Positions 9,341 to 17,640 of a stretch of 64,000 nucleotides of DNA are shown one piece after another; position 1 is the stretch's first letter, and the number at the start of each line of letters is the position of its first letter. The position numbers and the translations under genes were made by a program. The notes beneath the pieces are model-generated. The model was not told the DNA's origin and ran no database searches. It was given only the letters and a program-made list of their open reading frames with translations. Source of the stretch: Flavobacteriales bacterium (GTDB taxonomy: Bacteria; Bacteroidota; Bacteroidia; UBA10329); the NCBI GenBank assembly GCA_021741155.1, contig JAIOYP010000001.1, forward strand, positions 1 through 64,000. The letters run 5' to 3'.

Positions 9341-9549
9341 TTTTGGTTTGTTTCTCTAACGGAGTTGGCATCAAACCCATCTTGAAACTTCAATGGCGAA
9401 TCATCCACATCTTTATTCAGTCTGCGAATTTTCTGAATGGATACCCAATCGCTCAATGCTTTGACGAGCGCATCGGTGATGTTCTTACCGTTCGTGAGGT
9501 CTTTTACATCAGACACGAGTTCATTGGGGATTAATGCTGTGATTTTCAT
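9337..9549 (-). CDS. vapB: VapB-type antitoxin
   Basis: The protein is 70 residues. It starts MKITALIPNELVSDVKDLTNGKNITDALVKAL, which reads as a short strand plus two helices, as in ribbon-helix-helix antitoxins that bind their own promoter. The C-terminal part is polar (VDDSPLKFQDGFDANSV) and probably wraps the PIN toxin encoded next. It overlaps vapC by 4 bases. The exact antitoxin subfamily is uncertain because the N-terminal strand is not a classic AbrB or MazE match. Confidence 0.82.
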   Translation of the reverse strand: MKITALIPNELVSDVKDLTNGKNITDALVKALSDWVSIQKIRRLNKDVDDSPLKFQDGFDANSVRETNQK

Positions 9550-9590
9550 GTTACAAATATACGATGAGCAATCGTATGAGGTTGATTGTC

Positions 9591-9628
9591 ACAAAAAAGC
9601 CGTCAACTTCTGAAAAGTTGACGGCTTT
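9591..9628 (-). terminator. Rho-independent terminator of icd
   Basis: The perfect stem AAAGCCGTCAACTT / AAGTTGACGGCTTT (9596-9628) with a 5-base loop is followed, on the minus strand, by six T residues (9593-9598 read in reverse). It lies just past the icd stop and isolates icd from vapBC. Confidence 0.92.
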
Positions 9629-9649
9629 AGAAAAGCTATGGGGTTGCCA

Positions 9650-10915
9650 TTACATATTAGCGATGATTTCGTCTCCGAAACCAGAACAACTCAAAAGAGT
9701 AGCTCCTTCCATCAGGCGCTCAAAGTCATACGTTACACGTTTTTTAGCAATGCTGCTCTCAATACCTTTATAGATAAGGTCAGAAGCCTCAATCCAGCCC
9801 AAGTGCTCAAGCATCATGCAACCAGAAAGGATTACCGAGCTCGGATTTACCTTATCTAGTCCAGCATACTTAGGTGCGGTACCGTGCGTAGCTTCAAAAA
9901 TTGCGTGACCAGTTACATAGTTGATGTTTGCACCCGGTGCAATACCAATACCACCTACCGAGGCGGCCAAAGCATCAGATACGTAGTCGCCATTAAGGTT
10001 CAACGTGGCAATTACATCATATTCTTTTGGTCGCAATTGAATTTGCTGCAAGAACGCATCAGCAATACTTTCTTTCACAATGATTTTGCCAGCGGCAATG
10101 GCAGCATTTTGCGCCTTATCGGCAGCTTCGGCTCCTTTTTCAGAAACCAAACGATCGTATTGCGCCCATGTAAACACCTTATCACCAAATTCTCTTTCGG
10201 CCAAAGCGTATCCCCACTTCTTAAAACCGCCTTCGGTAAACTTCATGATGTTTCCCTTGTGCACCAACGTCAAACTCGGCTTGTTGTGCTTGATACAATA
10301 CTCAAGAGATGCCCTTACCAAGCGCTCTGTGCCTTCAATAGACACAGGCTTAATGCCAATTGATGACGTTTCTGGGAAACGGATGTTCTTCACACCCATT
10401 TCTTCACGCAAAAACTTGATTACCTTCTTAACCTCAGGCGTTCCAGCTTCCCATTCGATGCCTGCATAGATATCTTCCGTGTTTTCTCTGAAGATTACCA
10501 TGTCTACGTACTCAGGATGACGCATTGGCGAAGGAACTCCTTCAAACCAGCGGACCGGACGCACACACGTGTATAGATCAAGCTGTTGTCTCAGCGCCAC
10601 ATTCAACGAACGGATCCCTCCACCCACAGGTGTTGTCAACGGTCCCTTGATAGCGATTAGATATTCCTTAATTACCTCCAACGTTTCGTTCGGAAGCCAC
10701 TCTCCAGTTTGGTTGAACGCCTTCTCTCCGGCCAAAACTTCCTTCCAAACCAATTGTCGTGTACCGTTATAGGCTTTCTGCACCGCAGCTTGCAAAACCC
10801 TGCTCGATGCTGCCCAGATGTCTGGCCCAATTCCGTCTCCCTCGATGAAGGGAATGATAGGGTCGTTAGGCACATTTAGTACCCCGTTGCTTACTGTAAT
10901 CTTATTTCCTGCCAT
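9650..10915 (-). CDS. icd: NADP-dependent isocitrate dehydrogenase (homodimeric, E. coli type)
   Basis: The enzyme converts isocitrate to 2-oxoglutarate with CO2 and NADPH in the citric acid cycle. It is 421 residues. Substrate loop [13 protein letters not shown] carries the phospho-acceptor serine (S103, equivalent to E. coli S113). Other conserved blocks are [36 protein letters not shown] and [11 protein letters not shown]. This is the dimeric class that AceK phosphorylates, not the large monomeric class found in many flavobacteria. It is monocistronic with its own terminator. The nearby aceK gene strongly suggests control of this enzyme by phosphorylation. Confidence 0.96.
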   Translation of the reverse strand: MAGNKITVSNGVLNVPNDPIIPFIEGDGIGPDIWAASSRVLQAAVQKAYNGTRQLVWKEVLAGEKAFNQTGEWLPNETLEVIKEYLIAIKGPLTTPVGGGIRSLNVALRQQLDLYTCVRPVRWFEGVPSPMRHPEYVDMVIFRENTEDIYAGIEWEAGTPEVKKVIKFLREEMGVKNIRFPETSSIGIKPVSIEGTERLVRASLEYCIKHNKPSLTLVHKGNIMKFTEGGFKKWGYALAEREFGDKVFTWAQYDRLVSEKGAEAADKAQNAAIAAGKIIVKESIADAFLQQIQLRPKEYDVIATLNLNGDYVSDALAASVGGIGIAPGANINYVTGHAIFEATHGTAPKYAGLDKVNPSSVILSGCMMLEHLGWIEASDLIYKGIESSIAKKRVTYDFERLMEGATLLSCSGFGDEIIANM

Positions 10916-11229
10916 GGTAATTTTTGTTTTTCGATGGGCGTAAATTTATACATATATGGATAAGGTCAAAGGTGAGGGAGAAATGGAAAAAAGGGAAAAC
11001 GAGAAAATGTAAGGAGGTCTACACTAAAGCCTTCACTAATACCTTCAAAAGTTTAAAACTGGGGTGTCCGAAATACGATGCTTACCAACGAATCTATACT
11101 GTTTACCGTTTTGCTTCTATGGAACTTATGAGGCTTGGAGGTGGTGGTTCTAAAACCCTACATTTCGCAGCTGAAAAAAGAAGGCGTTAAAAGAAGTACT
11201 ACGTACTATACAAGCTCCAAATAATAGCG
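10916..11229. other. Intergenic region without a supported gene
   Basis: These 314 bases separate icd from a divergent methyltransferase gene. They should hold both promoters. An 88-codon open frame at 10924-11190 has no recognisable family and a composition unlike a folded protein, so I do not call it. The first part is A-rich. I see no clear -7 box that I would defend. Confidence 0.5.
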
Positions 11230-12006
11230 ATGAACGATTTAGAAAAGTATTTTAGGAACAACGACAAGAAGCTTATTCACAAGTGGATACATTATTTCGA
11301 CATCTATGACAGGCACTTTAATAGGTTTAGAAACAAGGAAATAGTAATTCTCGAAATTGGTGTATCGCAAGGAGGAAGTCTTCAAATGTGGAAGGATTAC
11401 TTTGGAGATAAAGCGAAAATCTATGGTATAGATGTAGATCCAAGATGTAAAGACTTGGAAGAAGAAAATATCACCATATTCATTGGCTCACAGTCTGATC
11501 GAAAATTTTTAAGAGAGGTCAAAAAGCAAATGCCTCCGATTGATATTCTCATAGATGATGGCGGCCATACCATGAAACAACAAATAGTGAGTTATGAAGA
11601 ACTATTTGAAACCGTTAAAGTAGATGGCGTATATCTAATTGAAGATTTACATACTTCGTATTGGTTGGCTTATGGAGGTGGGCATAAAAGAAGAGGCACA
11701 TTTATAGAATACAGCAAAAATTTCATTGACCATTTAAATGCCCATCACTCAGAACAATTCTCACTAAAGCCCAATCATTTCACTAAGTCTGTTGATTCAA
11801 TTCATTATTACGACAGCATAATGGTGGTTGAGAAACGTAAACGAGAAAAGCCGTACCACGAAAAGACTGGCAATATCACCTTTCAAAAGTCGAGCAGAAA
11901 AAGGAGCGTACCGCGATGGGTTGCTAGAAAGACTTTAAACGGAATTTATAGAGTGGTTAATGGCGTTTTGCGCTTTTTCAGACTGGGAGGCTTTAGCTGG
12001 AATTAA
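11230..12006 (+). CDS. Class I SAM-dependent methyltransferase
   Basis: The protein is 258 residues. The Rossmann core starts with motif I ILEIGVSQGGSLQMW (about 40-54), followed by IYGIDVDPRC and an acidic strand IDILIDDGGHTMKQQ with the family's ED/DH pattern, then GVYLIEDLHTSYW. This matches the small-molecule or sugar methyltransferases related to the TylF/CmcI group (Methyltransf_24-like). The C-terminal 60 residues are very basic (KSSRKRSVPRWVARK), which could contact a membrane or nucleic acid. The acceptor substrate is unknown. The gene stands alone and converges on dnaX. Confidence 0.82.
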   Translation: MNDLEKYFRNNDKKLIHKWIHYFDIYDRHFNRFRNKEIVILEIGVSQGGSLQMWKDYFGDKAKIYGIDVDPRCKDLEEENITIFIGSQSDRKFLREVKKQMPPIDILIDDGGHTMKQQIVSYEELFETVKVDGVYLIEDLHTSYWLAYGGGHKRRGTFIEYSKNFIDHLNAHHSEQFSLKPNHFTKSVDSIHYYDSIMVVEKRKREKPYHEKTGNITFQKSSRKRSVPRWVARKTLNGIYRVVNGVLRFFRLGGFSWN

Positions 12007-12043
12007 ACGTTTTACCTTTTTCGTTTTACCTTTTTTCTTCCTC

Positions 12044-13831
12044 TCAATAATCCAAATCGAGGTCGAAGGTCTTTCTCAAATTCTCCAACTCAGGGTTTTG
12101 CTCCACCAAACTCTGGTAAATTTCTTTAGGCGTATACGCTTTCTTCACCGTAATAATCTCCTCCACGGGAGTTTCAAGCTGTATAGAGAAGTTGTTCAAG
12201 TCCTTACGAATGGCTTCAATCAATACACCACGGTTCTCCTGCAATTGTTCTAATTGATGCTTGCCATCCAGCTTCAGCTCAATGGTATTGCCCGCCTTCA
12301 AAATCGGTGGATGCTTGGTCAGCGAGCTCAAAATACCAGGTTTCTCGCCAAACAGCACGTTCACACGGTCATTCCAAATCTGCTGCATCCGTTCCTCGCT
12401 GAATGCATCCTTCGGCAGACTGTCCAAATCAACCACAGCTTCCTCCACAGCAAGATGTGCTTCGCTAATCTTCACGCGGTTGCCTCTTCCAAAGCGTCTT
12501 GCGGTGGGCAAAGGAATTACCGTGCCCGTGGTAGGTGTTGGTGCTGGGGTAGGAGTTGGTTCCTGCTGAGACGAAGCCGAATCTGTTCGTTCTTCAGGCT
12601 GAGAAGTAGCCACCGAAGGAGCTTCTTCTTGGGGTGATTCTTGCTCCACAGCCACAGCAATAGGTGCAGGCGTAGGTTCAACCGTTTTGGGTTGAGATGC
12701 AACAGGTGCTGCTACGTTAGCTAAGGGCTTTTTTTTTTCGGGAGCTGCTGGTGCAGTCCCGTCTGGTGCTTTGTGCAGGGCGCACATCTTCATTACGGTG
12801 AGTTCAACCGTGAGCCGCTGGTTCTTACTCGCCTTATACTGAACATCACACTCGTTCATGTAGCGCAAACCTTTCAATAAATTGATGGCAGAACATTTCT
12901 GCGTCTGCTCCAAGTATTTCTGCTGAATTTTCTCCGATACTTCCAACAGTTTAACCGTTGATGCATCCTTACACATCAGCAAATTGCGGAAGTGAGATGC
13001 CAAACCGTTGATAAACTCGTGTCCGTTAAAGCCAGAATCCAATACATCATTAAATAGAAGCATGGAGCCAGCCATGTCTCCTTCCAAAATCAGGTCCGTA
13101 GCCTTAAAGTAGTACGTGTAATCAAGTATGTTGAGGTTCTCAATGGCATCCTTGTAGGTAAGGTTGTTTCCGCAAAACGTAACAAGCCTGTCAAAGATGG
13201 AAAGAGCGTCTCGCAACGCGCCATCAGCCTTTTCGGCAATTACATGAAGCGCTTCTTCTTCAGCAGTTACACCTTCTTTAGCGGCAATATTCTTCAAGTG
13301 CGAAACCATATCGCTTACCTGAATCCTTCTGAAGTCAAAAATCTGGCAACGAGAAAGTATCGTTGGAATAATCTTGTGCTTCTCCGTAGTCGCAAGGATA
13401 AAGATGGCGTGTGCAGGCGGTTCTTCCAACGTTTTAAGAAACGCGTTGAAAGCCGCTTGGCTCAACATGTGAACCTCATCTATAATATAGACCTTAAACT
13501 TGCCTTGTTGTGGAGAAAAACGAACCTGGTCAATCAGATTACGGATGTCATCCACAGAATTGTTTGATGCCGCATCCAACTCAAAGATGTTGAAAGCGAA
13601 ATCCTCATTCGGGTCCAACTCACCTTCAAACGTATCTTGATTGATAGCCTTTGCAAGGATTCGCGCACAGGTGGTTTTTCCAACACCTCTTGGTCCGCAG
13701 AACAAGAGAGCTTGCGCCAAATGGTTGTTCTTAATGGCCTTCTCCAGCGTAGACGTTATAGAGTGCTGGCCCACAACGTCATCAAACGTTACGGGGCGGT
13801 ACTTTCGTGCTGAAACGATGTAGTTGTCCAT
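12044..13831 (-). CDS. dnaX: DNA polymerase III gamma/tau subunit
   Basis: This is the clamp-loader ATPase of the replisome, 595 residues. AAA+ domain: Walker A GPRGVGKT at 46-53, Walker B YIIDEVHML, SRC arginine-finger motif ILSRCQIFDFRRI. The usual four-cysteine zinc module after Walker A is replaced by an acidic loop (GELDPNEDFAFN). Domain III ends near residue 365. A Pro/Ala/Gln-rich linker (about 370-465) then leads to the tau-specific C-terminus. A run of ten A residues at codons 365-368 (T10 at 12729-12738 on the + strand) lies exactly at the gamma/tau border, with stops close behind in both other frames. This suggests a shorter gamma-like form made by slippage. Confidence 0.95.
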   Translation of the reverse strand: MDNYIVSARKYRPVTFDDVVGQHSITSTLEKAIKNNHLAQALLFCGPRGVGKTTCARILAKAINQDTFEGELDPNEDFAFNIFELDAASNNSVDDIRNLIDQVRFSPQQGKFKVYIIDEVHMLSQAAFNAFLKTLEEPPAHAIFILATTEKHKIIPTILSRCQIFDFRRIQVSDMVSHLKNIAAKEGVTAEEEALHVIAEKADGALRDALSIFDRLVTFCGNNLTYKDAIENLNILDYTYYFKATDLILEGDMAGSMLLFNDVLDSGFNGHEFINGLASHFRNLLMCKDASTVKLLEVSEKIQQKYLEQTQKCSAINLLKGLRYMNECDVQYKASKNQRLTVELTVMKMCALHKAPDGTAPAAPEKKKPLANVAAPVASQPKTVEPTPAPIAVAVEQESPQEEAPSVATSQPEERTDSASSQQEPTPTPAPTPTTGTVIPLPTARRFGRGNRVKISEAHLAVEEAVVDLDSLPKDAFSEERMQQIWNDRVNVLFGEKPGILSSLTKHPPILKAGNTIELKLDGKHQLEQLQENRGVLIEAIRKDLNNFSIQLETPVEEIITVKKAYTPKEIYQSLVEQNPELENLRKTFDLDLDY

Positions 13832-13980
13832 GCTTTTTAGAGGATTTCAAAGGTAGTATTTAGGAGTGCCGCTGGCAGAAAACTTATTCACGATCGTTGA
13901 TACGGTCACGCTCTGTAGGTCTGGTGTGTCAGGTCTGGCCCTGAAAAAGCCGAAAACCAACGTGTTTTCTTCGGGAACGC

Positions 13981-14190
13981 GCCTATAATCTTAGAAAATA
14001 CGCGAAGTTTCTAAGATCACGTGCATATTTTCTAAGAAGATTCTCGGATTTTCTAAGATCACATGCATATTTTCTTAGAAAACACGCGAATTTTCTAAGA
14101 CCACGTGGACATTTTCTAAGAACATGTGGACATTTTCTAAGATCAAGCGCATATTTATTAAGGAAATGCGCATCGTTTCTAAGAAAACAT
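13981..14190. repeat. Array of ten 21-bp tandem repeats
   Basis: A core TTTCTAAGA (or CTTAGAAAA variant) recurs with its C at 13990, 14011, 14032, 14053, 14074, 14095, 14116, 14137, then degenerate at 14158, and at 14179. The spacing is exactly 21 bases every time. The 8-10 bases between cores vary but are often small palindromes (CACGTG, ATGCAT, ACATGT, CGCG). Units are diverged, not identical, so this is not a recent expansion and not CRISPR. The minus strand stays open through the array and would read a heptad like LRKYACD, which simply follows from a period divisible by three. The array lies 87 bases upstream of the acyl-CoA synthetase gene. Confidence 0.9.
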
Positions 14191-14276
14191 GCAACGTATT
14201 CGAGGAATGTTACCCTTCCTATAACCAACACAAACATTAGATTTGCTTCCCTTATCATTTAAACACACAAAGCATT

Positions 14277-15950
14277 ATGGCAGATTACGTTTGGCACCAA
14301 CATTATGGCGCAGGAGTTCCTAAAGAGATAAATCCAGATAGTTACCCATCTATAGTGGCGGCTTTTGAAGAAAGCTGCGACAAGTATGGCGATAAGGTGG
14401 CGTTTGAGAACATGGGCGTAACCATGACTTTCAACGAACTGAAGCAACGCTCGCACAATTTTGCCGCTTGGATTCAGAACAATACCACGTTGGTTCCTGG
14501 CGATAAGATTGCCATTCAAATGCCAAACTTGCTACAGTATCCAATCTGTATCTACGGTTCGCTCTTAGCTGGAATGGTGGTTGTGAATGTCAATCCGCTT
14601 TACACTTCGCGTGAGATGGAGCATCAGTTCAACGATTCAGGCGCGAAAGCGGTTGTTATCGTAGCGAACTTCTGCAACGAGTTGGAGGAATGTCTTTCTA
14701 AAACAGGGTTGAAGCACGTGATTGTGACGCGCATTCCTGACTTGTTTCCACAGCCAAAGCAGTTCATCGTCAACTTGGTTCTGAACCACGTAAAGAAGAT
14801 GGTTCCGAAGTTCAATATTCCTAATACTATTGACTTCCGTGATGTGGTGAAGGACCGAGGTTTGAAGCCGAAACCAGTTGCCATTAAGAATACCGATACA
14901 GCCTTCCTTCAATACACGGGAGGAACCACAGGCGTATCAAAAGGTGCGGTTCTTACGCACCGAAACGTAATTGCGAACATGGAGCAAATGCGTGGCTTGA
15001 TGGGTGATATCATTGTGGAAGGAGAGGAGATCATCATCACGCCACTTCCAATGTATCACATCTTCTCCTTAACGGTGAACTGCTTGGCGTTCATCTGCAT
15101 GGGCGGCAAGAACGTGCTCATCACTAATCCACGAGATATGCCTGCGTTTGTTAAGGAATTACAAAAGCATAAATGGACGGTTCTCACGGGTGTGAACACG
15201 CTTTTCAATGGACTATTGAATAATGAGGAGTTCAGAAAACTTGATTTCAGTTCAGTGAAATTGGTGATTGGTGGTGCCATGGCTATTCAAAGAGCTGTTG
15301 CTGAAAGATGGAGAGACGTTACAGGAAACCTTCTTGTAGAAGGCTACGGACTGACCGAAAGCTCACCAGTTGCATCAGCAAATCCGATTGATGGACGCGC
15401 GAGAATTGGAACAATTGGCGTTCCAGTAGCTTCAACAGACATGAAGTTGCGTGATGAGAACGGAAACGAAGTGCCAGTTGGCGAACGTGGTGAGATTACC
15501 ATTAAAGGACCACAGGTAATGCAAGGTTATTACAATCGCCCTGAAGAAACAGCCAATGTTTTGAAAGACGGATGGTTGCGCACGGGCGATGTGGCGGTTA
15601 TGGCTGAGGACGGTTTCTTCACCATTGTTGATCGTATCAAGGACATGATTATCGTTTCGGGTTTCAACGTGTATCCAAACGAAGTGGAAGATGTAATTGC
15701 GATGATGCCAAAGGTGCTGGAAGTTGCGGCCATCGGAGTTCCAGACGAAAAATCGACTGAAGCAGTGAAGGTTTTCATTGTTAAGAAAGACCCAAGTCTT
15801 ACTGAAAAAGAAGTTCGCGAATTCTGTGAGGAGAATATGACTGGTTACAAAAAACCGAAGCATATTGTTTTCCGTGATGATTTGCCAAAAACGCCAGTAG
15901 GCAAGATTTTGAGGAGAGCTTTGAGAGAAGAAGAGGGCGCGAAAGCGTAA
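14277..15950 (+). CDS. fadD: Long-chain fatty acid-CoA ligase
   Basis: The enzyme activates free fatty acids to acyl-CoA through an acyl-AMP intermediate, feeding beta-oxidation or lipid synthesis. It is 557 residues. The P-loop-like AMP-binding motif YTGGTTGVSKGA is at 213-224. Downstream are VEGYGLTESSP, the hinge GWLRTGDVA and DRIKDMIIVSGFNVYP, and the catalytic lysine near the end in PKTPVGKILRR. The N-terminus (VWHQHYGAGVPKEI) matches the FadD group of soluble or membrane-associated ligases. It starts 87 bases after the 21-bp repeat array and ends in a strong terminator, so it is probably monocistronic. Chain-length preference is not visible. Confidence 0.9.
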   Translation: MADYVWHQHYGAGVPKEINPDSYPSIVAAFEESCDKYGDKVAFENMGVTMTFNELKQRSHNFAAWIQNNTTLVPGDKIAIQMPNLLQYPICIYGSLLAGMVVVNVNPLYTSREMEHQFNDSGAKAVVIVANFCNELEECLSKTGLKHVIVTRIPDLFPQPKQFIVNLVLNHVKKMVPKFNIPNTIDFRDVVKDRGLKPKPVAIKNTDTAFLQYTGGTTGVSKGAVLTHRNVIANMEQMRGLMGDIIVEGEEIIITPLPMYHIFSLTVNCLAFICMGGKNVLITNPRDMPAFVKELQKHKWTVLTGVNTLFNGLLNNEEFRKLDFSSVKLVIGGAMAIQRAVAERWRDVTGNLLVEGYGLTESSPVASANPIDGRARIGTIGVPVASTDMKLRDENGNEVPVGERGEITIKGPQVMQGYYNRPEETANVLKDGWLRTGDVAVMAEDGFFTIVDRIKDMIIVSGFNVYPNEVEDVIAMMPKVLEVAAIGVPDEKSTEAVKVFIVKKDPSLTEKEVREFCEENMTGYKKPKHIVFRDDLPKTPVGKILRRALREEEGAKA

Positions 15951-15971
15951 TTTATAAAATAAGAGGTAACG

Positions 15972-16010
15972 AAAAGGGGCAATTCTGATTTCAGAATTGC
16001 CCCTTTTTTT
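15972..16010. terminator. Bidirectional rho-independent terminator
   Basis: The stem AAAGGGGCAATTCTGA / TCAGAATTGCCCCTTT is followed by T residues on the + strand and, because A residues precede it, by T residues on the minus strand too. It serves both the acyl-CoA ligase gene and the convergent cold-shock gene. Confidence 0.9.
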
Positions 16011-16028
16011 AGTTGTTCGGTTGATGCG

Positions 16029-16478
16029 TTATCTCACCACTTTCACTTTAGCTGCTTCTGGTCCTTTTAGTCCTGGTTGAACCTCAAAAGTGACCTTGTT
16101 TCCTTCAGCAATTTCTTCTAAAACGTTATTTATGTGCACAAACATGCTGTCGCCATTGTCTGCATCTTTGATAAATCCGTAGCCTTTATCGTGGTTAAAG
16201 AATGAAACCGTTCCAGTTCTAATTGGATCTACTTCTGATTCATCTTTCTGAGGAATACCCAAAACGATGTCTTCGGCCTTAATGACTTTTTTCTTCACGG
16301 TAGGATCTGGCGGAGTGCTGGTAATCATTCCGTTCTCATCCACGTAAGCAATCATATCCTCCCAGCTGCTTTTCCCCTCTTCCTTCCGTGCTAGTTTGTT
16401 TTCTTCCTTATCCTTACGCTTCTTAGCTTTTTTCTTTTCGCGTTCTTTTTTACCGAATGTTTCTTGCGACCTACCCAT
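16029..16478 (-). CDS. Cold-shock domain protein with charged N-terminal extension
   Basis: The protein is 149 residues. The C-terminal 65 residues form a cold-shock OB-fold: RTGTVSFFNHDKGYGFIKD holds RNP1, and SMFVHINNV holds RNP2. These bind single-stranded RNA or DNA. The N-terminal half starts with a Lys/Glu-rich segment (KKEREKKKAKKRKDKEENK) and a linker with WEDMIAYVDENGMITSTPPDP. This long form is a common Bacteroidota type, about twice the size of CspA. It probably acts as an RNA chaperone. It is single, ending at a shared terminator. Confidence 0.88.
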   Translation of the reverse strand: MGRSQETFGKKEREKKKAKKRKDKEENKLARKEEGKSSWEDMIAYVDENGMITSTPPDPTVKKKVIKAEDIVLGIPQKDESEVDPIRTGTVSFFNHDKGYGFIKDADNGDSMFVHINNVLEEIAEGNKVTFEVQPGLKGPEAAKVKVVR

Positions 16479-16539
16479 TTAATACTTGTAGTTGTTTTAA
16501 TTATTTGACTGCAAAGATAATAAACCAAATGTGGCTTTA

Positions 16540-17574
16540 TTATTTAGCTGTTTTTTCAAAATCCTTAACAGAATCGAACTGAGGCTCAATAACCATCTTG
16601 CCACTTGTGTTGATGTAACCCCATTTTCCACCTTGAAGTACGGCTGCATAACCATTCTTGAAATCTCGAACCTTTTCAAATTGTTGGTCAATTACCATTT
16701 TCCCTTCCTTGTTAATGAAACCGACTTTTTCCGCTGATTTGGCATAGGCCAGTCCATCCGAAAAATCACCGAAAGAATCTGCTGATGGAGCGCTAATCTG
16801 GTTTCCTTTTGCATCTATAAACGTCCAAGTGCCAGATTTTACACGAGCAAGACCATCAGAAAACTCTTTCGCGTTTTCATATTTAGCATCAATGGCCCAA
16901 GCTCCTTTTTTATCGATAAATCCTACTTGGCCAGCTTCGGTTTTGGCCCAAGCAAGTCCGCTGCTGAAATAACCAACGCTTTTAAATTTTGCTTCAATCA
17001 CTATTGCTCCTTTTGAATCTGCAAAACCAAAGAGGTCGCCAATGCGAATAGGCGTCAATCCTTCCGAAAATGATTTAGCATCAGTAGCTCCCGAAATCAA
17101 TGTTTCCGTTCCTGATTTATCAATCACGTACCATTTTCCACCTGATTTTACAGTAGCAAATCCGCCATTGAAATCATTGGCATCTTCATATTTGGCGGCA
17201 ATTATCAGTTTGCCATCTGTGTTCATGTAACCCCAAGTCTTACCGACCTGCACAGTGGCCAAGCCATTTTCAAAACCTTTTGTTCCAAAACCAAAAATGT
17301 TTCTGAGTTTGAATGACGCGACTTCCGAATTCAACTTCTCACCATTTGGCTTGATGAAGTAGAATGTCTTGGCCTTCTTGTCATAAATGGGCGCATATCC
17401 GTCTGCCGAAAATGCATGACAATCGGTGTACTCCGGTTTTAGAGCAAACTCGCCTTTAGGATTGATGTAACCCCAAGTCTCAGAGCCAGATGGTTTTGCT
17501 TGAGCTAATGGGGTTTGTGCAAATGTTTGGCCTGCGATGAGTACGCTAGCGACAAGAGAGAATAGAGTTTTCAT
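16540..17574 (-). CDS. Secreted WG-repeat protein
   Basis: The protein is 344 residues. A signal peptide (MKTLFSLVASVLIAGQTFAQ) is followed by about ten repeats of roughly 32 residues built on the pattern WGYINPKGEFALKPEY, for instance WGYMNTDGKLIIAAKYEDA, VGFIDKKGAWAIDAKYENA and VGFINKEGKMVIDQQFEKV. WG repeats form strand-rich solenoids or propeller-like folds. In Bacteroidota they are common in exported proteins of unknown partner. The gene is single, 60 bases from the cold-shock gene. Confidence 0.88.
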   Translation of the reverse strand: MKTLFSLVASVLIAGQTFAQTPLAQAKPSGSETWGYINPKGEFALKPEYTDCHAFSADGYAPIYDKKAKTFYFIKPNGEKLNSEVASFKLRNIFGFGTKGFENGLATVQVGKTWGYMNTDGKLIIAAKYEDANDFNGGFATVKSGGKWYVIDKSGTETLISGATDAKSFSEGLTPIRIGDLFGFADSKGAIVIEAKFKSVGYFSSGLAWAKTEAGQVGFIDKKGAWAIDAKYENAKEFSDGLARVKSGTWTFIDAKGNQISAPSADSFGDFSDGLAYAKSAEKVGFINKEGKMVIDQQFEKVRDFKNGYAAVLQGGKWGYINTSGKMVIEPQFDSVKDFEKTAK

Positions 17575-17640
17575 GTAGATTGTTTAAAGTCGCAAAATTA
17601 GCTGAACCAATGAGATTTAGCACTCTCAGTTAATGAGAAT

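Noticed and set aside
10924-11190. 88-codon gene between icd and the methyltransferase
   Set aside because: No recognised family, odd composition, and it begins within a few bases of the icd start region where promoters are expected.
13981-14190. CRISPR array
   Set aside because: Repeat units are 21 bp, diverged, with only 8-12 variable bases between boxes, and no cas genes lie nearby.
13983-14258. 91-codon minus-strand gene with a Leu-Arg-Lys heptad
   Set aside because: It is a by-product of a 21-bp repeat that keeps any frame open; no start signal, no family, and unit divergence shows no clear codon bias by eye.
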